A stretch of DNA of 64,000 nucleotides from DATIUV01 sp049322755 (GCA_049322755.1 JBMOQX010000037.1:1-64000); one strand, 5' to 3'; positions 1 to 9,135 are shown, counted from the first letter of the stretch. The notes: generated from the sequence alone by a model not told the origin. Made by a program: numbers and translations.

Positions 1-40
1 TCCCGGGCGTTGGCCAGGCGGCCTGCGCCCGCCCCGGTTA

Positions 41-158
41 TGCTTGGCGGCCAGAGCGCGTTGGACCCACCCCTTCCCATCCCGAACAGGACCGTGAAAC
101 GACGCTGCGCCGATGATAGTGCGGGCCCGCCCGTGCGAAAGTAGGTCACCGCCAGGCT
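41..158 (+). rRNA. rrf: 5S ribosomal RNA
   Basis: The 118-nt sequence begins TGCTTGGCGGCC and ends GTCACCGCCAGGCT. Its ends can pair (TGCTTGGCGG with CCGCCAGGCT-like), and the internal CCCATCCCGAAC and GCGCCGATGATAGT blocks match the universal 5S core. It is the last gene of an rRNA operon whose 23S gene lies upstream of the window. Bases 1-40 are 23S-5S spacer. Confidence 0.95.
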
Positions 159-166
159 CCCTCCCC

Positions 167-206
167 AAACCCAGGCCCGTCCCGAAAGGGGCGGGCCTGG
201 GCGTTT
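167..206 (+). terminator. Rho-independent terminator of the rRNA operon
   Basis: A GC-rich hairpin follows the 5S gene: CCAGGCCCGTCCC (171-183), GAAA loop, then GGGGCGGGCCTGG, followed by GCGTTT. This fits the end of an rRNA operon transcript. Confidence 0.85.
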
Positions 207-457
207 GGGGGGCCGTCACGGTGACTGGATTTCGGCACGAGAACAGAACGCCGGGAACCCAGATCGGGCGGCCCCGATAGGCGCCCGCCATAGGGTCAGC
301 AGTTCACCCCAGAGAGGAACCAACCGCATCCTTCTTGCTCCGCGCTGTCCGCTGTCGGCGCTAACTCCCGAATCCGCGCGGAAGTGGGAAGCCGACGCGG
401 CCGCCCCGTGTGCCTCGGAAATCCTAGGCCGAGCCTCAAAGAAGGTCGCCATCCCGC
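207..457. other. Intergenic region with no recognisable gene
   Basis: About 250 bp lie between the rRNA terminator and the rimP promoter. Short open frames exist on both strands but give low-complexity Arg/Ser/Pro-rich peptides with no recognisable family and no ribosome binding site. I see no tRNA or other structured RNA. Confidence 0.6.
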
Positions 458-486
458 TTGGCTCGCGTAAAAAATACTGATAAAAT
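458..486 (+). promoter_or_regulatory. Predicted sigma-70 promoter of the rimP-nusA-infB operon
   Basis: TTGGCT at 458-463 and TAAAAT at 481-486 are separated by 17 bp and sit in a local AT-rich stretch. Transcription would start near 493, giving a leader of about 40 nt before the rimP start. Confidence 0.6.
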
Positions 487-499
487 TCACAAGTTAAGA

Positions 500-526
500 T
501 TTTATGGGCCAAGAGCCCATTTTTTG
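500..526 (+). promoter_or_regulatory. rimP-leader-like attenuator hairpin
   Basis: ATGGGC (504-509), loop CAAGA and GCCCAT (515-520) form a stem followed by a T-run (520-525). This is an intrinsic-terminator shape placed 8-10 nt upstream of the rimP GTG start. It resembles the rimP leader described as a conserved premature-terminator element upstream of rimP in proteobacteria. Regulation by attenuation is inferred from position and form. Confidence 0.6.
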
Positions 527-532
527 TTTGTG

Positions 533-970
533 GTGCGGGATACGTCACTGGAAAAAGTCATCGCGCAGACCCTCGAAGGCCTGGGATATGAACTCGTCGC
601 TCTCGACCGGTCGGCACGGGGTCGGCTCATCCGCGTCTTCGTCGACCGCCCAGGGGGGATTTCGGTCGATGATTGCGTGACCGTGAGCAATCAGCTGACC
701 CGGGTATTCGCCGTGGAGAACGTCGAATATGACCGGCTCGAAGTCTCCTCGCCGGGCTTGGATCGGCCGCTACGAACGGCCGACGATTTTCGGCGATACG
801 AGGGCGAACAGGCGCGGGTGCGGTTGCGGCGGCCGAAGGATGGTCGCTCGAACTTTGAGGGTACTTTACGCGGCTGCGATGGTGAGGCCGTGCTCCTTGA
901 CGTCGAAGGTGTGCAATTCAGGTTTGCCCTGAGCGAACTGGAGCGCGCGCGCCTCGTTCCGCGTTTTTGA
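533..970 (+). CDS. rimP: Ribosome maturation factor RimP
   Basis: RimP assists 30S subunit maturation in the cytoplasm. The 145-residue product has the family layout: an N-terminal alpha/beta domain (TLEGLGYELVALDR near the start; VEYDRLEVSSPGLDRPL in the middle) and a C-terminal SH3-like barrel ending in the RARLV region. No ATG precedes the conserved N-terminus. In-frame GTG codons at 530 and 533 are the best starts, both directly after the T-run of the leader hairpin and without a clear Shine-Dalgarno sequence, so the exact start is uncertain. It is the first gene of the nusA-infB operon. Confidence 0.93.
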   Translation: MRDTSLEKVIAQTLEGLGYELVALDRSARGRLIRVFVDRPGGISVDDCVTVSNQLTRVFAVENVEYDRLEVSSPGLDRPLRTADDFRRYEGEQARVRLRRPKDGRSNFEGTLRGCDGEAVLLDVEGVQFRFALSELERARLVPRF

Positions 971-1038
971 GGCAGGTTAAACGCGTGAAAACCGGGAAAG
1001 TCGAATTGGAAACCGCAGTTGGCACGGGAAAACAGGTA

Positions 1039-2520
1039 ATGAGCCGCGAAGTTCTGATGCTCGTTGATGCGTTGGCGCGAGAGAAGAGCGTCAACAAGGA
1101 CGTCGTGTTCGGAGCCCTGGAGATGGCGCTCGCGTCGGCCACCAAGAAACGCTTCCGCGACGACGCGGATGTACGCGTAGCGATCGACCGTGATACCGGG
1201 GACTACCAGTCCTTCAGGCGATGGCTTGTCGTGAACGACGACGAGATCGAGGTTCCGGATCAGCAAATCAGCCTCTCCGAGGCGCTGAAGCGGAAAAGTG
1301 ACGTTCAGGTCAATGACTACATCGAGGAGCCGCTGGAGCCGGTGGAGTTCGGCCGCATAGGTGCCCAGACGGCCAAGCAGGTGATTCTGCAAAAGATCCG
1401 CGACGCGGAACGGGAGCAAATCCTCAATGATTTTCTGGAACGCAAGGAGCACCTGGTCACCGGTGTCATCAAGCGCATGGATCGTGGAAACGCGATCATC
1501 GAGTCGGGGCGTTTGGAAGCGCTGCTGCCACGCGACCAGATGATCCCGAAGGAAAGCCTGCGCATCGGCGATCGCGTCCGCGCCTACCTGTTGCGCATCG
1601 ACCGCCAGAGCCGTGGCCCGCAGTTGATCCTTTCCCGGGTCGTGCCGGAGTTCCTTGTGAAGCTGTTCGAGCTCGAGGTGCCGGAAATCGAGGAGGGGCT
1701 CATCGAGATCAAGGGCGCCGCACGCGACCCCGGTTCGCGGGCCAAGATTGCGGTGAAATCCAACGATCAAAGGCTCGACCCGATCGGTACCTGTGTCGGT
1801 ATGCGGGGAATGAGGGTGCAAGCCGTGACCGGCGAACTGGCGGGGGAGCGGGTCGACATCGTGCTTTGGGCTGCGGACCCGGCGACCTTCGTTATCAACG
1901 CGCTCGCGCCGGCGGAAATTTCGAGCATCGTGGTGGATGAAGAAAAGCACAGCATGGATATCGTGGTGGAGGAGGACCAGCTCGCTCAGGCGATCGGTCG
2001 CGGCGGGCAGAATGTCCGGCTCGCTTCCGAGCTGACCGGATGGGAACTTAACATTATGACCGGTGACGAGGCGCAGGAAAAGCAACAACAGGAATCCGCC
2101 GAAGTCCAGAAGCTGTTCATGGACAAGCTCGACGTCGACGAAGAAGTGGCCGACATTCTGGTTCAAGAGGGCTTCACGACGCTGGAAGAAGTCGCCTACG
2201 TGCCGCTGAACGAAATGCTGGAGATCGAGGCGTTCGACGAGGACACGGTGAACGAGCTGCGCGCGCGCGCGCGCAACGCAATCCTCAACCTTGCTATTGC
2301 GAGCGAGGAGCAGCTGGAGTCGGAGATCACCGACCTGATGTCGCTGGAGGGAATGGACGCGGAACTGGCCCGCCGGCTGGTAGCTCACGGAATCACGACC
2401 AAGGAAGCGTTCGCGGACCTCGCGGTCGACGACGTTCTCGAAATGACCGGGATCGATGAGGATCGGGCTAAGACCCTGATCATGACAGCTCGCGCGCCCT
2501 GGTTTGAGCAGGAGCAGTAA
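1039..2520 (+). CDS. nusA: Transcription termination/antitermination protein NusA
   Basis: NusA binds RNA polymerase and modulates pausing, termination and antitermination. The 493-residue protein shows the full proteobacterial architecture: N-terminal polymerase-binding domain (residues 1-125), S1 domain (about 135-200), two KH domains with GTCVGMRGMRVQAV and GRGGQNVRLASELTGW, and two C-terminal acidic repeats. The open frame extends upstream to 967, but the conserved N-terminus MSREVLMLVDALAREKS starts at 1039, preceded by AACAGG. It lies 68 bp after rimP in the same operon. Confidence 0.97.
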   Translation: MSREVLMLVDALAREKSVNKDVVFGALEMALASATKKRFRDDADVRVAIDRDTGDYQSFRRWLVVNDDEIEVPDQQISLSEALKRKSDVQVNDYIEEPLEPVEFGRIGAQTAKQVILQKIRDAEREQILNDFLERKEHLVTGVIKRMDRGNAIIESGRLEALLPRDQMIPKESLRIGDRVRAYLLRIDRQSRGPQLILSRVVPEFLVKLFELEVPEIEEGLIEIKGAARDPGSRAKIAVKSNDQRLDPIGTCVGMRGMRVQAVTGELAGERVDIVLWAADPATFVINALAPAEISSIVVDEEKHSMDIVVEEDQLAQAIGRGGQNVRLASELTGWELNIMTGDEAQEKQQQESAEVQKLFMDKLDVDEEVADILVQEGFTTLEEVAYVPLNEMLEIEAFDEDTVNELRARARNAILNLAIASEEQLESEITDLMSLEGMDAELARRLVAHGITTKEAFADLAVDDVLEMTGIDEDRAKTLIMTARAPWFEQEQ

Positions 2521-2529
2521 GGGAACCTG

Positions 2530-5091
2530 ATGGCCCAGATGAACGTAGCCCAGTTGGCGAAAGAACTCGGTCTCCCGGCCGCGCTGTTGCTCGAGCAGCT
2601 GAACGCCGCCGGAGTGACCAAGAGCATGGCGGAGGATCCGCTGACCGAACAGGACAAGACACAGCTGCTGGAATACCTCCGGCGCGCGCACGGCGCCTCG
2701 GAGGCCAAACGCAAGATCACGCTTACCCGACGCCAGACGTCCGAGATCAAGAAGGCGGACAGCACCGGTCGTGCGCGAACGATCCAGGTCGAGGTTCGCA
2801 AGAAGCGTGTGCTGGTCCGCAGGGACGCGCCGGAAGGCGCCGAGGAAGTGGCGCCAACGGAGGAGGCCCAACCGGCTCCCGTGGTGGACAAGGAACAGAA
2901 GGCCCTGCGGGAAGAGGAGGCTCGAAAGGAGGCCGAGCTGGCTGCGCGGCAAGCGGCCGAGATCGAGGCCAAGCGGACCCGCAAGCGCCGTAAGGCGGAA
3001 GAGGCGGCGCCGGTGCCGGAGGCGGCCCCGGCAGCGGTTGCGCCGGCGGAAGCCGCAGCGGAGAAACCTGCGCTGCAGGCCGAGGCCCCCAAGGTTTCCG
3101 AGGGGACTCTGCACCGGCCGGCGCTGAAGGCCGGCGAAGGCGAAGCCAAGGGAGAGCGCAAGCCAGGCAAGAAGGCGGTGAAGCAGTCGACCTGGAAGGA
3201 GGACGTTGCCAAGCGGCGCACGATCAAGACCCGTGGCGATACCGGGATCGGCGGCCAGGGCTGGCGAGCCCACAAGGGGGGAACGCGCCACAAGGGCGGC
3301 GAGCAGCCTAGCTTCGCTGCCCCAAGCGAACCGATCGTGCGCGAAGTTCTCGTTCCCGAGACGATCAGTGTCGCCGATCTCGCCCACAAAATGAGCGTCA
3401 AGGCAGCAGAACTGATCAAGACGCTGATGAAGATGGGCACGATGGTGACCATCAACCAGGTGCTCGACCAGGAAACGGCGATGATCGTCGTTGAAGAACT
3501 GGGGCATGTAGCGAAGCGCGCGAAGCTTGATGATCCGGAAACCTATCTGAGCGAGTCCGGAACCGAGCGTCAGTACCAGGCCGAGCCACGCGCCCCGGTA
3601 GTCACCGTTATGGGGCATGTGGATCATGGCAAGACCTCCTTGCTGGACTTCATCCGTCGTACCCGTGTGGCGAGTGGCGAGGCCGGGGGTATCACGCAGC
3701 ATATTGGCGCTTACCACGTTGAGACGCCGCGCGGCGTCGTCACCTTCCTCGATACCCCGGGTCATGAAGCTTTTACCGCCATGCGCGCGCGCGGCGCGCG
3801 AGTAACCGATCTGGTCGTGCTGGTGGTGGCGGCGGACGATGGCGTGATGCCGCAGACCGCGGAGGCGATTCACCACGCCAAGGCGGCCAAGGTTCCGATC
3901 GTCGTTGCCGTGAACAAGATCGATAAACCCGAAGCCAATCCGGAAAAGGTTAAGCAGGAACTGGTGGCACAGGGTGTGGTTCCGGAGGATTGGGGCGGCG
4001 ACACCATGTTCGTGGAAGTGTCTGCCAAGACCGGCCAGGGAATCGATACGCTCTTAGAAAGCGTGCTCCTGCAGGCCGAGGTTCTCGAACTCAAGGCACC
4101 CAAAGACGCTCCGGCCAAGGGGCTGGTCGTCGAATCGCGGCTCGACCGCGGACGCGGCCCAGTGGCGACGATACTGGTGCAAAGCGGAACGCTGCGTCGC
4201 GGCGATGTCGCTCTGGTGGGCGCCGTGTTCGGCCGCGTTCGAGCCATGGTCGATGAGAACGGCGCCGCGGTGGAGGAGGCCGGTCCTTCGATTCCGGTCG
4301 AGATCCAAGGGCTGTCGGATGTTCCGCAGGCAGGCGACGAACTGCTGGTGCTTGGAGACGAGCGCAAAGCGCGCGAGATCGCGCTGTTCCGACAGGGCAA
4401 GTTCCGTGACGTGCGCCTTGCCAAGCAGCAGGCAGCGAAGCTGGAAAACGTGTTCGAGCAGATGGGGGAGGGAGAGGCCAAGTCGCTCTCGCTCATTATC
4501 AAAGCCGATGTTCAGGGGTCCCACGAGGCCTTGGCCCACGCGCTGGAGAAGCTTTCCACCGACGAGGTGAAGGTAAACATCGTCCACAGCGGCGTTGGCG
4601 GAATCACGGAATCGGACATCAATCTGGCGCTGGCATCCAAGGCCGTTATCATCGGCTTCAACAGCCGCCCTGACGCGACGGCACGCAAGCTCATCGCATC
4701 TTCAGGGGTCGATGTCCGCTATTACAATGTCATTTACGACGCGGTGGACGAAGTCAAGGCCGCCCTGTCCGGAATGCTGGCGCCGGAGCGCAAGGAAAAC
4801 GTCATTGGTCTGGTCGAGATTCGCGAGATCTTCCGCATTTCCAAGGTAGGGACGGTTGCCGGTTGCTATGTGACCGAGGGGCTTGTCCGTCGCGGTGCCC
4901 AGATCCGATTGCTTCGCGACAACGTGGTCATACACACCGGTGAGCTGGACTCCCTCAAGCGCTTCAAGGACGATGTGCGGGAAGTCAAAGCTGGTTTTGA
5001 GTGCGGCCTGTCGGTGAAGGACTTCAACGACCTCAAGGTCGGCGATCAGCTGGAGGTCTTCGAGGTGGTCGAGGTGGCGCGTTCCCTTTGA
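2530..5091 (+). CDS. infB: Translation initiation factor IF-2
   Basis: IF-2 is the GTPase that places initiator tRNA on the 30S subunit. The 853-residue protein has an N-terminal IF2_N module, a long charged Ala/Glu/Lys-rich linker (about residues 90-240) and the G domain. Visible G motifs are GHVDHGKTS near residue 361, DTPGHE near 408 and NKID near 461. The C-terminal beta-barrel domains follow. AAGGGAACCTG precedes the ATG, which lies 9 bp after nusA. Confidence 0.98.
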   Translation: MAQMNVAQLAKELGLPAALLLEQLNAAGVTKSMAEDPLTEQDKTQLLEYLRRAHGASEAKRKITLTRRQTSEIKKADSTGRARTIQVEVRKKRVLVRRDAPEGAEEVAPTEEAQPAPVVDKEQKALREEEARKEAELAARQAAEIEAKRTRKRRKAEEAAPVPEAAPAAVAPAEAAAEKPALQAEAPKVSEGTLHRPALKAGEGEAKGERKPGKKAVKQSTWKEDVAKRRTIKTRGDTGIGGQGWRAHKGGTRHKGGEQPSFAAPSEPIVREVLVPETISVADLAHKMSVKAAELIKTLMKMGTMVTINQVLDQETAMIVVEELGHVAKRAKLDDPETYLSESGTERQYQAEPRAPVVTVMGHVDHGKTSLLDFIRRTRVASGEAGGITQHIGAYHVETPRGVVTFLDTPGHEAFTAMRARGARVTDLVVLVVAADDGVMPQTAEAIHHAKAAKVPIVVAVNKIDKPEANPEKVKQELVAQGVVPEDWGGDTMFVEVSAKTGQGIDTLLESVLLQAEVLELKAPKDAPAKGLVVESRLDRGRGPVATILVQSGTLRRGDVALVGAVFGRVRAMVDENGAAVEEAGPSIPVEIQGLSDVPQAGDELLVLGDERKAREIALFRQGKFRDVRLAKQQAAKLENVFEQMGEGEAKSLSLIIKADVQGSHEALAHALEKLSTDEVKVNIVHSGVGGITESDINLALASKAVIIGFNSRPDATARKLIASSGVDVRYYNVIYDAVDEVKAALSGMLAPERKENVIGLVEIREIFRISKVGTVAGCYVTEGLVRRGAQIRLLRDNVVIHTGELDSLKRFKDDVREVKAGFECGLSVKDFNDLKVGDQLEVFEVVEVARSL

Positions 5092-5158
5092 TCACGTTGC
5101 CTCCGCACTTTCATCGCTCCAACCCCGGCAGCGAGGGTTCCATAGTGGGAAAACCCAG

Positions 5159-5542
5159 GTGACACGGCAAGGGGGCCGCGCGCTGCGGGTGTCAAAGCAG
5201 CTGCTGCGCGAGTTGGCGGTCCTGCTGCGCGACGAGGTGAAGGACCCGCGCGTGACCCTGGTGACGCTTACCGACGCGGAGCTGAGCCCGGACCTGGAGC
5301 ACGCCAAAGTTTTTTTCTCGAGTCTTGCTCCTCAGGGTCCGGAGGTCGCGCTGGAAGGCCTTCGGCACGCGGCGCCGTTTCTTCGCTCCCAGTTGGGCCG
5401 GCGGCTCAAGCTGCGAACCACGCCTGAACTGCACTTCGCGCTGGACACGTCGATCGAGAACGGTGTGCGCCTGTCCCGACTGATTGACGAGGCAGTGGCG
5501 TCGGATCGCAAGCTTCCCGGTAGGGATGGCGGCGACGATTGA
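5159..5542 (+). CDS. rbfA: Ribosome-binding factor A
   Basis: RbfA is a KH-fold cold-shock factor needed for 16S 5'-end processing on the 30S subunit. The 127-residue product shows family blocks LLRELAVLLRDEVKDPRV, TLTDAELSPDLEHAKVFFS and a C-terminal ELHFALDTSIENGVRLSRLI. The start is a GTG at 5159; the preceding AGG is too close to be a good ribosome binding site, so translation may be coupled to infB 67 bp upstream. It abuts truB. Confidence 0.95.
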   Translation: MTRQGGRALRVSKQLLRELAVLLRDEVKDPRVTLVTLTDAELSPDLEHAKVFFSSLAPQGPEVALEGLRHAAPFLRSQLGRRLKLRTTPELHFALDTSIENGVRLSRLIDEAVASDRKLPGRDGGDD

Positions 5543-6463
5543 ATGGCCATCGCCGTGCCGCCGCGGGGACAAGGTACTGCCAAGCGCGACGTGAGCGGCG
5601 TCCTGCTGCTGGACAAGGCTCCCGGGCTGTCCTCGAACGGGGCGCTTCAAGCGGTAAAACGGTTATACCGTGCCCGCAAGGCAGGCCACACTGGCACGTT
5701 GGACCCAATGGCCACAGGCCTGTTGCCCATCTGTTTTGGCGAGGCGAGCAAGTTCAGCGCCGGTCTCTTGAGTTCGGACAAGGGGTATCGGGCAACTCTG
5801 CGCCTCGGCGAGCGCACCGACACCGGAGACCGTGAGGGCCGCGTATTGGCAGCCCGCAAGGTCACGGTTTCGCTGGATCGCTTGAACGAGGCACTCGCGG
5901 GATTCCGCGGCGAGATTCGCCAGACCCCACCGATGTACAGCGCATTGAAGCGCGACGGCAAGCCGCTCTATGAGTATGCACGCGCGGGCGTCGAAGTGGA
6001 GCGGGCAAGCCGTACCGTCGTGGTCCGCACGCTGGACCTGGTGCGGTTCGATTCGCCGTGGGTAGAGATCGATGTCCTGTGCAGTAAAGGCACGTACGTG
6101 AGGGTGCTGGCCGAAGACATCGGCGAAACGCTCGGGTGCGGGGCGCATCTCGCGGCGTTGCGCCGAACCCGGGTCGGAGCGTTCGACGTGGGCGACGCGC
6201 TGGATCACGCGGCCCTGGAGGCATTGTCCGAGGAGCAGCGGGATGGGCGACTGCTTCCCGTGGAGTGTCTGCTGGACGGCTATCCCGAGGTCGAGTTGTC
6301 GGCCGGAGAGGCAGAACTGCTCGAAACGGGGCGTGCGTTAAACCGGGACGATGCCCCGGTCGGTGCCGTTCGACTCTACCAGGTCGGCCGACGGTTCCTG
6401 GGCGTTGGAGAAGTTCGTGCCGACGGAGTCTTGCAGCCTAAACGGCTGCTCCGGCGGGTATAA
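5543..6463 (+). CDS. truB: tRNA pseudouridine(55) synthase TruB
   Basis: TruB converts U55 to pseudouridine in the T-loop of tRNAs. The 306-residue protein contains the catalytic motif GHTGTLDPMATGLLP (catalytic Asp near residue 54), SKGTYVRVLAEDIG and a C-terminal PUA-like region. The ATG directly follows the rbfA stop codon with no spacer. The first 17 or so residues before VSGVLLLDKAPG are variable, so an internal start cannot be excluded. Confidence 0.96.
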   Translation: MAIAVPPRGQGTAKRDVSGVLLLDKAPGLSSNGALQAVKRLYRARKAGHTGTLDPMATGLLPICFGEASKFSAGLLSSDKGYRATLRLGERTDTGDREGRVLAARKVTVSLDRLNEALAGFRGEIRQTPPMYSALKRDGKPLYEYARAGVEVERASRTVVVRTLDLVRFDSPWVEIDVLCSKGTYVRVLAEDIGETLGCGAHLAALRRTRVGAFDVGDALDHAALEALSEEQRDGRLLPVECLLDGYPEVELSAGEAELLETGRALNRDDAPVGAVRLYQVGRRFLGVGEVRADGVLQPKRLLRRV

Positions 6464-6509
6464 GGTACCCGTCGATGCTGCCGCAATTCCTGATTAGCCA
6501 AAGGCTTAC

Positions 6510-6539
6510 TTGAGTTCATGCGGGCAAACTGGGTACAAT
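6510..6539 (+). promoter_or_regulatory. Predicted sigma-70 promoter of rpsO
   Basis: TTGAGT (6510-6515) and TACAAT (6534-6539) are separated by 18 bp. The start of transcription would fall about 20 nt before the rpsO start codon, whose ribosome binding site is GGAGAG at 6555-6560. Confidence 0.7.
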
Positions 6540-6564
6540 ACTCGCCCTTTGTTTGGAGAGAAAG

Positions 6565-6834
6565 ATGGCCATTGCAAGCGCGGATAAGTCGCGGATCATA
6601 AAGGATTATCAGCGGGGCAATGCGGACACCGGGTCGCCCGAGGTCCAGGTTGCCCTGCTTACTGCCCGGATCAACTATCTGACCGAGCATTTCAAGACCC
6701 ATAACAAGGACCACCACTCCCGGCGCGGGCTGCTGCGGCTCGTCAGCCAGCGCCGGAAGCTCCTCGACTACATGCGGCGCCGGAATGCTGATGGATACCG
6801 TCAGCTGATCGACCGGCTCGGTCTGCGCAAGTAG
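6565..6834 (+). CDS. rpsO: 30S ribosomal protein S15
   Basis: S15 is a primary 16S rRNA-binding protein of the platform. The 89-residue product is full length, with the conserved DTGSPEVQVALLTARINYLT and HHSRRGLLRLVSQRRKLLDY blocks. The start at 6565 (MAIASADKSRI) is preferred over an upstream in-frame codon because GGAGAG lies 4 nt upstream. It has its own promoter and precedes pnp, the classic rpsO-pnp pair. Confidence 0.97.
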   Translation: MAIASADKSRIIKDYQRGNADTGSPEVQVALLTARINYLTEHFKTHNKDHHSRRGLLRLVSQRRKLLDYMRRRNADGYRQLIDRLGLRK

Positions 6835-6862
6835 TTCCGGTCTGCTCGGCAGACGAAGGCAT

Positions 6863-6890
6863 GGCCGCATGAATGCGGCCGTCCGCTTTT
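6863..6890 (+). terminator. rpsO-pnp intergenic hairpin
   Basis: GGCCGCAT (6863-6870) and ATGCGGCC (6873-6880) form a perfect stem, followed by GTCCGCTTTT. The position matches the rpsO-pnp spacer of Enterobacteria, which holds a terminator and an RNase III processing site. It may be a partial terminator or a processing hairpin. Confidence 0.6.
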
Positions 6891-6906
6891 GCAAGGGGTA
6901 CCAATC

Positions 6907-9033
6907 TTGGCGCACTACAAGAAGACGATTATTTACGGCCGCCACGAGCTGACGCTCGAAACCGGCGAGATCGCCCGCCAGGCGGATGGGGCGGTTCTAG
7001 TGAACATGGACGAGACGGTTGTGCTGGTTACCGTCGTGGCAGCAAAGAAGGCGCGGGAGGGGCAGGATTTCTTCCCCCTGACCGTCGATTACCAGGAGCG
7101 CACCTACGCTGCGGGACGGATCCCCGGGGGTTTCTTCAAACGCGAGGGACGGCCATCGGAGAAGGAAATCCTGACCTCGCGCCTGATCGACCGCCCGATA
7201 CGGCCGTTGTTTCCGGACGGTTTCTACAACGAGGTTCAGATCATCGCCACCGTCGTCTCGTCCAACAACGAAGTCGACTCGGACATTCCCGCGATGATCG
7301 GCGCCTCGGCGGCGCTAGCCCTTTCCGGCATTCCGTTTCACGGGCCCATCGGGGCGGCACGAGTGGGCTACATCGACGGGCAATATGTCCTCAATCCCAC
7401 CCTAAGCGAGCTCAAGACGTCGCAGCTCAACCTGGTGGTCGCCGGCACCGACCAGGGCGTTTTGATGGTCGAGTCCGAGGCCATGGAATTGCCGGAAGAC
7501 GTGATGCTGGGCGCGGTCGTCTGGGGGCACGAGCAGATGCACGCCGTGATCCAGGCGATCAATGAGATGGCGGAGGCTGTGGGCAAGCCGGAATGGGACT
7601 GGAGCCCGCCGGCAAAGGACACTGCGCTGGAAGCGCGTGTGGCAGAGATGGCCGAGGCAGAGCTGCAGGAGGCGTATTCGATCAAGGCCAAGCAGGCGCG
7701 CTCGGACCGGGTCAAGCAGATTACTCAGCGCGTCGTCGCAGAACTCAACACCGGAGACGGGGCGGGACCCGGCCGGGAAAACGACATCAAGAACTTCCTC
7801 TTCGATCTCGAATCCCGCATCGTGCGCAGCCGCATCCTGTCGGGCGAGCCGCGCATCGACGGACGCGACACGCGCACCGTGCGCCCCATCACTATCCGCA
7901 CCAGCGTGCTGCCCCGGACGCACGGGTCCTCGCTGTTCACGCGAGGCGAGACGCAGGCGCTGGCCGTGGTCACGCTGGGCACGGCCCGCGACGAGCAGAT
8001 CATCGACGCGCTGACCGGGGAGTACACCGAGCGCTTCATGCTCCACTACAACATGCCTCCGTACGCCACCGGCGAGACGGGTCGGGTGGGGACGCCCAAG
8101 CGCCGCGAGATCGGCCACGGCCGTCTGGCGAAGCGGGCGCTGCTGGCCGTGTTACCGCCCCAAGAGGAATTCGGATATTCGCTTCGACTGGTGTCGGAGA
8201 TTACCGAAGCGAACGGATCGAGCTCGATGGCGACGGTGTGCTCGGGTTGCCTTGCCTTGATGGACGCCGGCGTGCCGTTGAAGGCCCATGTGGCGGGGAT
8301 CGCCATGGGGCTGATCAAGGAGGGCAACCGCTTTGCCGTCCTGACCGATATTCTCGGCGACGAGGATCATCTCGGCGACATGGATTTCAAGGTCGCGGGC
8401 TCCGAGCGTGGAGTCACCGCGCTGCAGATGGACATCAAGATCACCAGCATCACGAAGGAGATCATGCAGGTGGCTCTGAGTCAGGCGCAGGAGGGACGGG
8501 CGCATATTTTGGGCTTGATGAAGCAGGCGCTGCCGTCGACCAAGGCCGAGATCTCGGTGCATGCCCCGCGCATGATCAAGATGAAGATCAACCCCGAGAA
8601 AATCCGGGACGTGATCGGCAAGGGTGGCGCGGTGATTCGCGCGCTGACCGAGGAGACCGGAACCACCATCGACATCGAGGACGACGGCTCGGTCACCATC
8701 GCCTGTGTCAGCGCCGAAGGCGGACTGCTGGCCAAGAAGCGCATCGAGGAGATCACCGCCGAAGTGGAGGTCGGCCGGATTTACGAAGGCACGGTGCTCC
8801 GCCTGCTGGACTTCGGTGCGATCGTCAGCGTCCTGCCCGGCAAGGACGGCCTATTGCACATCTCGCAGATCGCCAATGAGCGGGTGAACAGCGTCTCCGA
8901 CTATCTCAAGGAAGGCCAGCTCATCCGCGTCAAGGTGCTCGAAGCCGACGACAAGGGCCGGCTGCGGCTGAGCATGAAGGCGGCGATGGCAGAAGAGCAA
9001 CAGGCGCAAGGCGCCACCTCGCCGGTGCAGTAG
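6907..9033 (+). CDS. pnp: Polyribonucleotide nucleotidyltransferase (PNPase)
   Basis: PNPase degrades RNA 3' to 5' by phosphorolysis as part of the RNA degradosome. The 708-residue protein has two RNase PH domains (FFPLTVDYQERTYAAGRIPG and an SSMATVCSG block), a KH domain (INPEKIRDVIGKGGAVIR) and a C-terminal S1 domain. The start is TTG at 6907 because AAGGGG at 6893-6898 is well spaced and MAHYKKTIIYGR matches the family N-terminus; the open frame extends further upstream. Confidence 0.97.
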   Translation: MAHYKKTIIYGRHELTLETGEIARQADGAVLVNMDETVVLVTVVAAKKAREGQDFFPLTVDYQERTYAAGRIPGGFFKREGRPSEKEILTSRLIDRPIRPLFPDGFYNEVQIIATVVSSNNEVDSDIPAMIGASAALALSGIPFHGPIGAARVGYIDGQYVLNPTLSELKTSQLNLVVAGTDQGVLMVESEAMELPEDVMLGAVVWGHEQMHAVIQAINEMAEAVGKPEWDWSPPAKDTALEARVAEMAEAELQEAYSIKAKQARSDRVKQITQRVVAELNTGDGAGPGRENDIKNFLFDLESRIVRSRILSGEPRIDGRDTRTVRPITIRTSVLPRTHGSSLFTRGETQALAVVTLGTARDEQIIDALTGEYTERFMLHYNMPPYATGETGRVGTPKRREIGHGRLAKRALLAVLPPQEEFGYSLRLVSEITEANGSSSMATVCSGCLALMDAGVPLKAHVAGIAMGLIKEGNRFAVLTDILGDEDHLGDMDFKVAGSERGVTALQMDIKITSITKEIMQVALSQAQEGRAHILGLMKQALPSTKAEISVHAPRMIKMKINPEKIRDVIGKGGAVIRALTEETGTTIDIEDDGSVTIACVSAEGGLLAKKRIEEITAEVEVGRIYEGTVLRLLDFGAIVSVLPGKDGLLHISQIANERVNSVSDYLKEGQLIRVKVLEADDKGRLRLSMKAAMAEEQQAQGATSPVQ

Positions 9034-9056
9034 CGCACCCCGGAGCGGAAAGCAAG

Positions 9057-9082
9057 AAGGCCAGCCGAAGGCTGGCCTTTTT
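9057..9082 (+). terminator. Rho-independent terminator of pnp
   Basis: AAGGCCAGCC (9057-9066), GAA loop and GGCTGGCCTT (9070-9079) form a perfect 10-bp stem ending in a T5 run. It lies 24 bp after the pnp stop codon. Confidence 0.92.
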
Positions 9083-9135
9083 CATTCCACCGCCACCGCG
9101 GGGCGTCGCGGGTCGCCCTTCGGCTCAACGCCCGG

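Noticed and set aside
226..242. Resemblance of GGATTTCGGCACGAG to a cDNA-library adaptor
   Set aside because: The match to the EcoRI-type adaptor is imperfect and the flanking sequence is continuous genomic DNA.
691..3876. 1061-codon open frame on the minus strand
   Set aside because: It is antisense to rimP, nusA and infB, is His/Arg/Leu-rich without domains, and arises from high-GC codon bias.
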